Shown here piece after piece: positions 32,460-39,798 of a stretch of DNA of 40,108 nucleotides. Below the pieces are notes generated by a model that was not told the DNA's origin, ran no database searches, and saw only the letters and a program-made list of their open reading frames with translations. Source of the DNA: UMGS1312 sp964631595 (GTDB taxonomy: Bacteria; Bacillota; Clostridia; Oscillospirales; CAG-272); NCBI GenBank assembly GCA_964631595.1, contig CAZVXL010000015.1, positions 1-40,108 on the forward strand, in the 5' to 3' direction. Every line of letters starts with the position of its first letter. Positions within the stretch are counted from its first letter, which is position 1. A program made the position numbers and the translations under genes.

Positions 32460-32483
32460 ATAAGGAGTGAAAAACGCACGGAA
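32455..32483 (-). promoter_or_regulatory. Possible promoter of the GT4-csaB operon, sharing its -10 with rsmF
   Basis: Minus strand: TTCCGT (32483-32478), 17 bases, TATTAT (32460-32455). The -10 overlaps that of the plus-strand promoter, giving a symmetrical divergent pair. The -35 is weak. Confidence 0.45.
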
Positions 32484-32515
32484 CTGCTCGGGGCTCGGCA
32501 CCACGTATCCGTGCG
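32475..32515 (+). other. Leader hairpin before rsmF-like gene
   Basis: CGCACGGA (32475-32482) pairs perfectly with TCCGTGCG (32508-32515); inner bases can pair partly. It would form near the 5' end of the mRNA and may stabilise it or expose the ribosome-binding site. Confidence 0.45.
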
Positions 32516-32540
32516 CTTAATATGACTGTCGGAGATTTCT

Positions 32541-33944
32541 ATGAAGCTGCCATATGAATATGAAGAACGGATGCGAGAGCTGCTCGGAGATGAGGCGGAC
32601 AGCTATTTTGCATCGCTTGACACGGAGAGCACACGCGCTCTCAGAATAAATCCCGTAAAGCTTGCGGGCGATGTGTCGGAGATCTCCGAGCCGTCGCTTA
32701 CCCCTACGGGGATCGAGAACGTGTTTCTCTTTGACGGTGCGGCGGGCGGTAAAAATCCCCTCCACCATGCGGGAGCGTACTATATACAGGAGCTCTCCGC
32801 GATGCTCCCCGTGCTTTCCGCTCCGATCCGCGAGGGATGGCGCGTGCTCGATCTGTGTGCCGCACCGGGTGGCAAGACGGGGCAGCTTGCCGGACTTGTG
32901 GGAGAGAGCGGGCTCGTCGTCACGAATGAGTATTCCCCGAAGCGGGCAAGGGTATTGCTCGGAAATGTAGAGCGAATGGGGTATAAGAACTGCGCGGTAT
33001 ATAACCTGTCGCCGGACAGGCTTTGCCCCGCGTTTGCCGGATATTTCGATCTTGTGCTGGTGGATGCGCCGTGCTCCGGAGAGGGAATGTTCCGCAAGGA
33101 GCCGTGCGCGGTGGCGGATTGGAGCGTGGAAAATTCGGCGGGCTGTGCATCGAGACAGCGCGAGATACTCCGCTCCGCCGCCGAGACCGTGCGCGACGGA
33201 GGATATCTGCTTTACTCCACCTGTACCTTCTCACGCGAGGAGGATGAGGGGCTCATAGCCTCATTTTTGCGTGAGCATCCGCAGTTTTCACTTGTTTCGG
33301 CGGAGCCGCCGAGCGGGGCGGGGGAGCTGTGCCGCGGAATCCCGGATCCGCAATTCCCGACGGAGCTGTGCCTGCGCGCATATCCGCACAAAACAAAGGG
33401 CGAGGGACAGTTCTTCGGGCTTATGCGGCGCGACGGAGCGCCCGTCATCTCGGCACCGCAGAACAGAGCGGGAGATAGGCGCGGCGGCAGGAATATGAGA
33501 CCGCAGAGAGACCAAAGGGCGCTTAGTGCGGCGGAGCGGTCTGCGGCGGAGGAATTTCTGGGTGATTTCCTTGAGGATATGCAGAGCTATCCTATGTGTG
33601 TGATCGGCGGGGATATATTCATAACGGCTGCGGAGGGCATACCGAGTGACGGATTGCTTTGTAACGGTGTGCGACTCGGCAGTATTGCCGCCGACGGCAG
33701 ATTGGTGCCTCATCACCACTTCTTTTCGGCATACGGAAGGAAGGCGCGGATCAAGCTGGAGCTTGGCACGGACAGCGAGCTTTTGCGCGATTATCTCCAC
33801 GGAGAGGGCTTTCCGCTCTCGTCGGTCTCCCTTGATGCGGAGAAGGGCTGGGGAGTCGTGACGGTGCTCGGGTGCGCCGTGGGCGGCATCAGGATCGCCG
33901 GCGGCTATGTCAAGAATCACTACCCCAAGGGACTCAGAAGCTGA
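32541..33944 (+). CDS. rsmF: 16S rRNA (cytosine-C5) methyltransferase, RsmF/NOL1/NOP2/Sun family
   Basis: SAM-dependent m5C RNA methyltransferase. 467 residues. The SAM site DLCAAPGGKTGQLA is near 109-122, followed by NEYSPKRARVL, the Cys motif VDAPCSGEGMFRKEP (about 173-187) and the catalytic-Cys motif YSTCTFSREEDEG (about 223-235). The C-terminal half carries an RsmF-like PUA-type region ending in YVKNHYPKGLRS, after a Arg/Gly-rich linker near 315-335. GGAG precedes the ATG at proper distance. The exact rRNA site is inferred from the family. fruK follows 34 bases later on the same transcript. Confidence 0.9.
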   Translation: MKLPYEYEERMRELLGDEADSYFASLDTESTRALRINPVKLAGDVSEISEPSLTPTGIENVFLFDGAAGGKNPLHHAGAYYIQELSAMLPVLSAPIREGWRVLDLCAAPGGKTGQLAGLVGESGLVVTNEYSPKRARVLLGNVERMGYKNCAVYNLSPDRLCPAFAGYFDLVLVDAPCSGEGMFRKEPCAVADWSVENSAGCASRQREILRSAAETVRDGGYLLYSTCTFSREEDEGLIASFLREHPQFSLVSAEPPSGAGELCRGIPDPQFPTELCLRAYPHKTKGEGQFFGLMRRDGAPVISAPQNRAGDRRGGRNMRPQRDQRALSAAERSAAEEFLGDFLEDMQSYPMCVIGGDIFITAAEGIPSDGLLCNGVRLGSIAADGRLVPHHHFFSAYGRKARIKLELGTDSELLRDYLHGEGFPLSSVSLDAEKGWGVVTVLGCAVGGIRIAGGYVKNHYPKGLRS

Positions 33945-33978
33945 GATATCATTGCCGCTTTGCGGCGAAGGAGACGTT

Positions 33979-34971
33979 ATGATATACACCGTAACCATGA
34001 ATCCGGCAATAGACTGTGCCATGACCGTAGACAGCCTTGTCGGCAGCAGAGTAAATCGGGCAAGCTCACAGACTGTGCGCTTCGGTGGAAAGGGAATCAA
34101 TATATCCTGCGCCCTGCGGGGCTTCGGTAATTGCGGAGTGCTGACGGGCTTTACCGCCGGCTTTACGGGCGATGCCCTTGAGGAGGGACTTCGCGCGGCG
34201 GGCTTTTCGTGCGATTTTGTCAGACTCTCGGACGGGGTGACAAGGATAAATGTCAAGATCATCTCCCCAAGCGGAGGTGATGAGCCAGATACGGAGCTGA
34301 ACGGCGCGGGGCCGCGCCCCACAGCCGACGAGCTCTCATTGCTCACCGAAAAGCTTCGCGGGCTTGGGTCGGGAGATGTCGCGGTGCTTGCCGGAAGCTT
34401 GCCTCTCGGAGTACAGCCGAGCTATATCCGTACCGTGTCCGAGGCACTCCCGAGCGGGGTCGGACTTGTGTGCGATCTCTCCGGAGCTGCTCTCGCGGAG
34501 GCGCTTGCGGTGTCCCCCATGCTCCTGAAGCCGAATGTTCATGAGCTTTTTGAGCTGCTCGGCATCATGCAGACAGATGAGAATCTTGAGAATACGGAGC
34601 TTATCGGTGAGGGCGCGGCTGAGCTTATTGCGCGCGGGGCGCAGAATGTGCTCGTGAGCCTCGGCGGAGGCGGCGCGTATTACGCATCTCGGGACGGAGG
34701 TCACGGGTACGTGCCCTGTCCGAAGCCGCTCGGAGAGACTGCGGCTGTCAGATCCGCTGTCGGATGCGGCGATTCCTCGGTTGCGGGCTGGCTGTGCGGA
34801 ATGGGCTTTGCGGGGGAGAGCGCGCGTGAGAGGGCACTGCGTGCGACAGGCATCGATGCAAGCGGAGACAGATATCTGACGGCGGCAAGGCTTGCCGTGC
34901 TGTTTGGCAGTGCATCGTATTATTACGGCTTTCCGCCGACACCGGATACCGTTTCGCAAATGCGCGCTTGA
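33979..34971 (+). CDS. fruK: 1-phosphofructokinase (PfkB family)
   Basis: Phosphorylates fructose 1-phosphate to fructose 1,6-bisphosphate. 330 residues. The start MIYTVTMNPAIDCAM, the glycine-rich GGKGINISCALRGFG block near 36-50 and the C-terminal catalytic motif VGCGDSSVAGW (normally GAGDS; Cys replaces Ala) are recognisable. ATG 33979 is chosen for GAAGGAG. No fructose PTS or FruR gene is nearby, so tagatose 6-phosphate kinase activity is an alternative. The promoter of the next gene overlaps its stop codon. Confidence 0.88.
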   Translation: MIYTVTMNPAIDCAMTVDSLVGSRVNRASSQTVRFGGKGINISCALRGFGNCGVLTGFTAGFTGDALEEGLRAAGFSCDFVRLSDGVTRINVKIISPSGGDEPDTELNGAGPRPTADELSLLTEKLRGLGSGDVAVLAGSLPLGVQPSYIRTVSEALPSGVGLVCDLSGAALAEALAVSPMLLKPNVHELFELLGIMQTDENLENTELIGEGAAELIARGAQNVLVSLGGGGAYYASRDGGHGYVPCPKPLGETAAVRSAVGCGDSSVAGWLCGMGFAGESARERALRATGIDASGDRYLTAARLAVLFGSASYYYGFPPTPDTVSQMRA

Positions 34972-34996
34972 CTTGGCGATAAAACTGCCGTATAAT
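34968..34996 (+). promoter_or_regulatory. Sigma-A promoter of the lipoprotein gene
   Basis: TTGACT (34968-34973), 17 bases, TATAAT (34991-34996). The -35 box contains the fruK stop codon (34969-34971). Confidence 0.85.
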
Positions 34997-35001
34997 TATC
35001 T

Positions 35002-35035
35002 TGCCCGAACTCGGCAAAATATACCGAGCTCGGCA
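35002..35035. promoter_or_regulatory. Imperfect inverted repeat at the lipoprotein transcription start
   Basis: TGCCCGAACTCGG (35002-35014) pairs with CCGAGCTCGGCA (35024-35035) with one mismatch and one bulge. It begins about six bases after the -10 box, suggesting an operator or a 5' mRNA hairpin. Confidence 0.45.
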
Positions 35036-35081
35036 GACTCATTTCAAATATTATTATATTGCCATGCGGCACGGAGGTCAT

Positions 35082-35774
35082 ATGAAAAAGCTAATAGCCA
35101 TATCGCTGTCCGCGGTGATGCTCATATCCGCGACAGCCTGCTCCGCAGATGTGGGAGAGCCCGATGCACCGAGTGACGGCAGCACCGCCGTATCCACGAC
35201 AGAGGAGAGCAGAGCACCGGTGGAGACGGCGCACATCTCCGCTATCGTTGAGACTGTCACGCTTGACGAGGTGACGGAGCTTATAAGCACGGTGAGATCG
35301 GAGTACGAGGCGTCGGAGACGATGAAGCTGTCCGACGGCAGTGAGGTCTCGGCGGAGGTGAAGTGCCCCGATATTACGGAGGAGGACATCACCTCTGGTA
35401 CTGCCACGAAGAAGCAGATGCAAGATTACATGGTCTATATGAGCAACATACGCACAGTTGTGTGTGACAGGCTTTGCGAGTATTTCCCCGAGGACAATAA
35501 GGTCATAACAGACGGCAGCGGCACTGCCGACTACCTTTTCCTCGATCCGCTGAAGGACGGCTTTGTAAATGCGGATCAGGCGTTTTCCTCAATGATCGGA
35601 ACAACTCTTTCGGGCACGGCGCAGACAGATTACATCTTGGTCGTAAACGGCAGTGCGGTGTATTTTAAGGCAGATACTACGGATAATACGCTTCTTTGCC
35701 CGAGCGCCGAGGAAAATCAGATCCTAATGGCTATCCGGAACAGACTTGATCCCGATTCCGCCGAATCGAAATAA
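35082..35774 (+). CDS. Uncharacterised secreted lipoprotein
   Basis: I do not recognise a family. 230 residues with a clear lipoprotein signal: MKKLIAISLSAVMLISATAC, lipid-attachment Cys at residue 20, then an acidic, Ser/Thr/Gly-rich linker (about 21-50). The rest (about 55-225) looks like one soluble globular domain of alternating helices and strands, with two later cysteines in TVVCDRLCEYFP and one near the C-terminus (LLCPS), possibly forming disulfides. GGAGG lies upstream of ATG 35082. It has a strong promoter of its own and a terminator, so it is a single-gene unit expected to be anchored on the outer face of the membrane. Confidence 0.82.
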   Translation: MKKLIAISLSAVMLISATACSADVGEPDAPSDGSTAVSTTEESRAPVETAHISAIVETVTLDEVTELISTVRSEYEASETMKLSDGSEVSAEVKCPDITEEDITSGTATKKQMQDYMVYMSNIRTVVCDRLCEYFPEDNKVITDGSGTADYLFLDPLKDGFVNADQAFSSMIGTTLSGTAQTDYILVVNGSAVYFKADTTDNTLLCPSAEENQILMAIRNRLDPDSAESK

Positions 35775-36082
35775 AGGGGGGCGGCACTCGGCAATGCGTA
35801 CAGCCGACACACCTTGCTAATGCCGCAGGTGCGACGAGGACGGCACTCGGCTACGCAAAATCGAATGTCTGCGCCGCTTTGCCATCTCTCATGAATACCG
35901 ATAAAAAATACCGACCGATCTCCGGTCGGTATTTTGTGTTGCGATTACGCCCGCCCTGTGTCCGCCGTATGTCGGCAGCCGTCGCTTTGTTCCGTTACCG
36001 CATGACTATGCTCGACCGCCGTGCCATGTCGCCAGCGCACCGCACCGCTTATCTCACGTGCCCGTCGGCGGATCGAAAATAA
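35775..36082. other. Intergenic region between lipoprotein and dockerin genes
   Basis: A 362-base gap (35775-36136). It contains two terminators with the same core (listed separately) and a short direct repeat CGGCACTCGGC at about 35782-35792 and 35844-35854. I see no coding frame or RNA gene in the rest. Confidence 0.6.
35905..35935 (+). terminator. Terminator after the lipoprotein gene
   Basis: Perfect 13-bp stem AAAATACCGACCG (35905-35917) with CGGTCGGTATTTT (35923-35935). It has A and T tracts on both sides and could act in both directions. Confidence 0.88.
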
Positions 36083-36116
36083 AAAAATACCGACTGAAGA
36101 TTCAGTCGGTATTTTT
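36083..36116. terminator. Terminator after the dockerin gene
   Basis: Perfect 15-bp stem AAAAATACCGACTGA (36083-36097) with TCAGTCGGTATTTTT (36102-36116). It lies 20 bases after the dockerin gene stop on the minus strand and shares its ATACCGAC core with the terminator at 35905. Confidence 0.9.
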
Positions 36117-36136
36117 GAGCTGTAAAGCTTAATCGC

Positions 36137-38194
36137 TTATGCAACGGGGCCGAGAACAACATCCCAACCTGCGAGGTGCTTCAGAAGAAGTGTTGCATCT
36201 GCAAGGTTAACGTCGCCGTCTGCGTTTACATCGGCAGACTTGTTGTCGATCTCAACTTCCCAGCTTGCGAGGTGCTTCAGAAGAAGTGTTACGTCGGAGA
36301 GGTCTACGGCTCCGTCACCGTTGGAGTCACCGTAAACAACATCGTCTACAATGATCTCGTCGCCGGTCTTCTCACCGCAGAACAGACAGGTGTTGAATAC
36401 CTTACCGTTCTCATCTGCGAGGGGCTTAAAGAGACAACCGTAGGTCTTCTCTGCATCAGCCTCACAGGTGCACTCGGTTCCTTCATGAGCCTCGTGAGCC
36501 TTCAGGATAGCGTTCTTACAAACACCGGGAACTGCGCTGAAGTAGTTGGGAATGGACTGGAGTCTCATATCACTGTGATTCCAAGCGGCGTCGTCGGAGT
36601 CAAAGTTGTACTCAACTACCTTGTCACCGGTGATGACCTTGTAGTTATCGAATACATAGCTACCGAGGTTGTACATAAGTACTTCGAAGGTAGAGCTGTA
36701 GGTGGATACGCAAGCATTTCTCTTGTCCTCATCCTCAAGCATGATCTCGTCGTCAAGCTTGATGGTGACCTTCTCACCGTCAACGGTTACGCTGAGGTTG
36801 TGCCACTCACCGATGGGCCAATCGAACTCCTCACTTGTTGCGTAAGGAATATCCTTGTTGATACCGTCCTCCCAGAGGGACTCGGCTACGAAGAAGGTCT
36901 TGCCTTCTGCATCCCAACCGGCAGACATAGCGTAGTTCGTACCGATTCTGAAGCCGATGTTGGTAGCCTCGGGCTTAAGGGTGTGAGGTCCCATGTATGC
37001 TACATCAAGAGATACGGTGTAAGCAGCATCGATAACGGGATTCTCGGTGGTAGCGGAGAAGTAGTAGGAGCTCATGGATGTTGCATCAAGAACGTTCTCA
37101 ACGTGCTCGATATCCTCATTGCCCTTCTTCTCGTATACGGGAAGACCTTCAACGGTCTTGGAGGGGTCAATAGCGTCCTTGTTGCTCAGAATTACGGCAT
37201 TGGAACCGCCGCAAGTGGGTCTGAGCCATGCATCATTCTGCTGTGCACCGCAGATACCGGATCCCCAAGTCAGGTAGGAGTAGAAGCCGCTCTCCTCATT
37301 TGCGAGAAGCGCAACAAGGGATACGCCCCAAGCATAGCCTACTGCAACCTGTCCGAGCTCCCACTGATCGAGGAATGCGAACGGAACGGCGATCTCGTAA
37401 ACGTTGGTGTTGGATCCGTCTCCGTTGGGATTAACGGTCATAGCGAACTCGGTAGCATAGTTCTTCTCATCCTTGAAGGGGTTGACGTTGGGACCGAGCT
37501 TGCCGGGGTCGTTAAGGATCTGCTTCTTGGTCATGTTACCGGTACCGTTGTCTGCCATGTCATAAGCCTGCGGCTTACCCTTGATCAGACCGAAGCCGAT
37601 GTTACAGATCTTCGTGGGATAAGCCCAAGGAGTGTAACCGGTCACGTTTGCAGCGAGGTAATCAAAGGGCTCGGTGCGGTAGTCGTAATCGGGATTCTTA
37701 TAGGACTGATAAGCGTTGGGACCCATGGGGTCAACTCTGAGCTGGAGCGCATCACCGTTCCAGATGCTATCGCGTCCGGCGGGAAGGTAATAATCATCGG
37801 GATCGTTTACCTTAGCGGCGATGTAGAGATACTCAAGATCCCAGCGGAACCACAGATCGTAGGTCATGGCAGTAACCTTTGCCTTGACTTCCAGATCTTC
37901 TTCCTCAACTGCGTCGCCGGCTTCGTTAAGAGAATAGCCGTACCAAGCGAATACGTTTGTCTTGGAAAGAGTGGGATTTGCGGGGGTGGCTGCGTCTGCA
38001 CCGGAAACGGTCAGAGTCTTCTCGCCCCACTCGTCAGCGTTGATAACGCCGTCGAAGGTGGGCTTTTTAGAAAGATAAAGCGCTTCCACGGACACATTTG
38101 AGGCACCCTGAGCAGGATCCTCTGCCGTAGCCGGAAAAACTGCTACGGAGGCCATGGTAGCAAGGGCAAGAATTGAAGATATTAGCTTCTTCAT
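36137..38194 (-). CDS. Secreted dockerin protein with CBM9-like and LamG-like regions
   Basis: 685 residues. Signal peptide at 1-24 (hydrophobic core, cleavage near ATAED). Residues about 36-300 resemble a carbohydrate-binding CBM9-like/DOMON domain (TFDGVINADEWGEKT, FRWDLEYLYIAAKVND, WNGDALQLRVD). Residues about 370-540 resemble a concanavalin-type LamG domain. A Cys-rich patch follows (Cys 575, 577, 587, 603, 606). The C-terminus (621-685) is a type I dockerin: two calcium loops DSNGDGAVDLSD and DVNADGDVNLAD, each followed by a TLLLKHLA.W helix. No glycosidase motif is seen. Dockerins bind cohesins on scaffoldin or cell surface; no cohesin is in the window. GGAGG precedes the ATG. Strongly biased codons and a consensus promoter suggest high expression. 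Confidence 0.88.
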   Translation of the reverse strand: MKKLISSILALATMASVAVFPATAEDPAQGASNVSVEALYLSKKPTFDGVINADEWGEKTLTVSGADAATPANPTLSKTNVFAWYGYSLNEAGDAVEEEDLEVKAKVTAMTYDLWFRWDLEYLYIAAKVNDPDDYYLPAGRDSIWNGDALQLRVDPMGPNAYQSYKNPDYDYRTEPFDYLAANVTGYTPWAYPTKICNIGFGLIKGKPQAYDMADNGTGNMTKKQILNDPGKLGPNVNPFKDEKNYATEFAMTVNPNGDGSNTNVYEIAVPFAFLDQWELGQVAVGYAWGVSLVALLANEESGFYSYLTWGSGICGAQQNDAWLRPTCGGSNAVILSNKDAIDPSKTVEGLPVYEKKGNEDIEHVENVLDATSMSSYYFSATTENPVIDAAYTVSLDVAYMGPHTLKPEATNIGFRIGTNYAMSAGWDAEGKTFFVAESLWEDGINKDIPYATSEEFDWPIGEWHNLSVTVDGEKVTIKLDDEIMLEDEDKRNACVSTYSSTFEVLMYNLGSYVFDNYKVITGDKVVEYNFDSDDAAWNHSDMRLQSIPNYFSAVPGVCKNAILKAHEAHEGTECTCEADAEKTYGCLFKPLADENGKVFNTCLFCGEKTGDEIIVDDVVYGDSNGDGAVDLSDVTLLLKHLASWEVEIDNKSADVNADGDVNLADATLLLKHLAGWDVVLGPVA

Positions 38195-38219
38195 GTTTTT
38201 TCCTCCAAAAATATTAATT

Positions 38220-38250
38220 CAACAAACAACTACACCGTATTGTTTTGTTG
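38220..38250 (-). other. Leader hairpin of the dockerin gene
   Basis: CAACAAACAA (38220-38229) can pair with TTGTTTTGTTG (38240-38250), with one bulge, in the 5' untranslated region between promoter and start. It may stabilise the mRNA. Confidence 0.45.
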
Positions 38251-38265
38251 ATATGTTACAAAGAT

Positions 38266-38294
38266 ATTATACAGCAAGGTTTTGTTGTTGTCAA
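38266..38294 (-). promoter_or_regulatory. Consensus sigma-A promoter of the dockerin gene
   Basis: Minus strand: TTGACA (38294-38289), 17 bases, TATAAT (38271-38266): both boxes match consensus exactly. The leader is about 65 bases. Confidence 0.93.
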
Positions 38295-38354
38295 TAAAAA
38301 ATACCGAAATTGCCGATTAATTTGCGTTTTTTTTACCAAAAAAGAGACGGTACA

Positions 38355-39020
38355 TCAAATATGCCGAGAAAGAATTATATCGGCAAGCTCGGACGGGTTG
38401 TTTGCGATAAATCGGGCGCCCGCCTCGGACAGTACGTCGGGTGCGCGGTATCCCCAAGAAACACCGATCGGAAGCATACCGGCATTGAGCGCGGTCTTCA
38501 TGTCGATATCGGAATCTCCGATAAAGGCGCACTCCTCGGGCAATACTCCCATTTCGCGTGCCGAGGCAAGAGCCGCCTCGGGGGAGGGCTTTTCGGGGTA
38601 TTCTCCCTGACCTCTTATCACGGTAAACGTGTCGGGAAATATTTTGTCCGCGATAAGGTGAACGAAGCGATCCTGCTTGTTGGAGAGTATCGCAAGAGCG
38701 ATACCCTCGGAGGACAGGCGCTCAAGCGCCTCGGGGATCCCGTCGAAGGGGTGAGTCTGCTCGTTGAAGCACCCAGCGTAATATTCACTGTATGCCGCCA
38801 GCGCCTCGGTGACGATCGGCTCGTCGGGCGAGGTGTGACTGTCCTCGGGCATTGAGCGGGATACGAAGATCCTTGCGCCGCGGTTGATGAACTGCCTCAG
38901 CTCTTCACGGCTGCGCTCCTGCCATCCGTAACGGCGAAGCATGGCGTTCATTGCTGTTCCGAGATCGTCGAGGGTATCGGCAAGAGTGCCGTCGAGATCG
39001 AAAATCGCCGCTTTGATCAT
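38355..39020 (-). CDS. HAD-family phosphatase, phosphoglycolate phosphatase-like
   Basis: 221-residue haloacid-dehalogenase hydrolase. Motif I FDLDGTLADT (nucleophile Asp8), motif II LAILSNKQD near 108-116, the motif III Lys in EKPSPE near 143-148 and motif IV IGDSDIDM near 167-174; the cap is helical (C1). The subgroup contains Gph and PpaX-like enzymes, but substrate is not predictable. It starts 15 bases after the pduL stop and is cotranscribed. No clear terminator follows; reading may continue towards the dockerin promoter. Confidence 0.9.
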   Translation of the reverse strand: MIKAAIFDLDGTLADTLDDLGTAMNAMLRRYGWQERSREELRQFINRGARIFVSRSMPEDSHTSPDEPIVTEALAAYSEYYAGCFNEQTHPFDGIPEALERLSSEGIALAILSNKQDRFVHLIADKIFPDTFTVIRGQGEYPEKPSPEAALASAREMGVLPEECAFIGDSDIDMKTALNAGMLPIGVSWGYRAPDVLSEAGARFIANNPSELADIILSRHI

Positions 39021-39035
39021 TTCAAGATCCTGCGA

Positions 39036-39611
39036 TTATTTTTCGATCGTGCCGAAGCACTCACCGAATGCCATTGCCGCGTTGGACTCATCGGTGTCGA
39101 TGTGCATTGCGAGAGCAAACTTGGGGCTTACTCTGACTACGACGTCACCGAAGCTGAGTGCGCGCTCGGAGGAGCTTACCTTAACGGATACGATCTCCTT
39201 GTCGGAAACGCCGAGCTCTGCGGCATCCTCGGGAGTCATGTGGATGTGACGCTTTGCGGCGATAACGCCCTCGGTGAGTTCAACCTCACCTGCGGGGCCG
39301 ACCAGCTTGCAGGCGCCGCTTCCGGCTACGTCTCCGCTCTCTCTTACGGGGGCGGTAACGCCGAGGGTACGTGCATCGGTGAGCGATACCTCAACCTGAG
39401 AGGCGGGACGCTCGGGACCGAGAATGATAACATTGGGAATGGACTTCTTGGGTCCGACAACGGTCACTCTCTCCTCACAGGCGAACTGACCGGGCTGGCT
39501 CAGATCCTTTTTGTGGGTCAGGGTGGCTCCCGCACCGAACAGTATCTCCACGTGCTCCTTCGTGAGGTGGACGTGACGTGCGGAGGTTTCAACAAGAATT
39601 TCCTTTGACAT
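39036..39611 (-). CDS. pduL: Phosphate propanoyltransferase (PduL)
   Basis: Interconverts acyl-CoA and acyl-phosphate, leading to ATP through acyl kinases. 191 residues with two PduL repeats: the zinc-site motifs SARHVHLT (about 10-17) and KRHIHMTPEDA (about 123-133), and a phosphate-handling Arg in PVRESG. No N-terminal encapsulation peptide is visible and no microcompartment genes are present, so a cytosolic phosphotransacetylase-like role in acetate or propionate formation is inferred. AAGGAG precedes the ATG. Confidence 0.93.
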   Translation of the reverse strand: MSKEILVETSARHVHLTKEHVEILFGAGATLTHKKDLSQPGQFACEERVTVVGPKKSIPNVIILGPERPASQVEVSLTDARTLGVTAPVRESGDVAGSGACKLVGPAGEVELTEGVIAAKRHIHMTPEDAAELGVSDKEIVSVKVSSSERALSFGDVVVRVSPKFALAMHIDTDESNAAMAFGECFGTIEK

Positions 39612-39637
39612 GGTATGTACTCCTTATTATGTAAAAT

Positions 39638-39667
39638 ATTTTATTTGATTTTATGTGTGCGCGGCAA
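39638..39667 (-). promoter_or_regulatory. Possible promoter of pduL-HAD
   Basis: Minus strand: TTGCCG (39667-39662), 18 bases, TAAAAT (39643-39638). Both boxes are imperfect. Confidence 0.35.
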
Positions 39668-39781
39668 AGCGATGTGCGGCGCCTTGCCGACGTACCTCGG
39701 GAATGCCTGTCCGAAAAACGGACTCGTGGCGTGAGATATGGGGCAAAGCCTGCCGCAGTGCGCTTTTGCCGCATTGCGTAG

Positions 39782-39798
39782 AAGCCCGCGACGGGCTT
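39782..39798 (-). terminator. Hairpin at the end of gpmI
   Basis: AAGCCCG (39782-39788) pairs with CGGGCTT (39792-39798); the stem touches the gpmI stop codon. On the minus strand no T tract follows, so termination is uncertain. Confidence 0.4.

Noticed and set aside
36176..38101. 641-codon plus-strand open frame opposite the dockerin gene
   Set aside because: The other strand has a signal peptide, dockerin, promoter and ribosome-binding site. The antisense frame arises from the strong codon bias and resembles the antisense frames opposite other highly expressed genes.
39036..39611. PduL as part of a bacterial microcompartment
   Set aside because: No shell proteins or signature enzymes are in the window, and no encapsulation peptide precedes the catalytic repeats.
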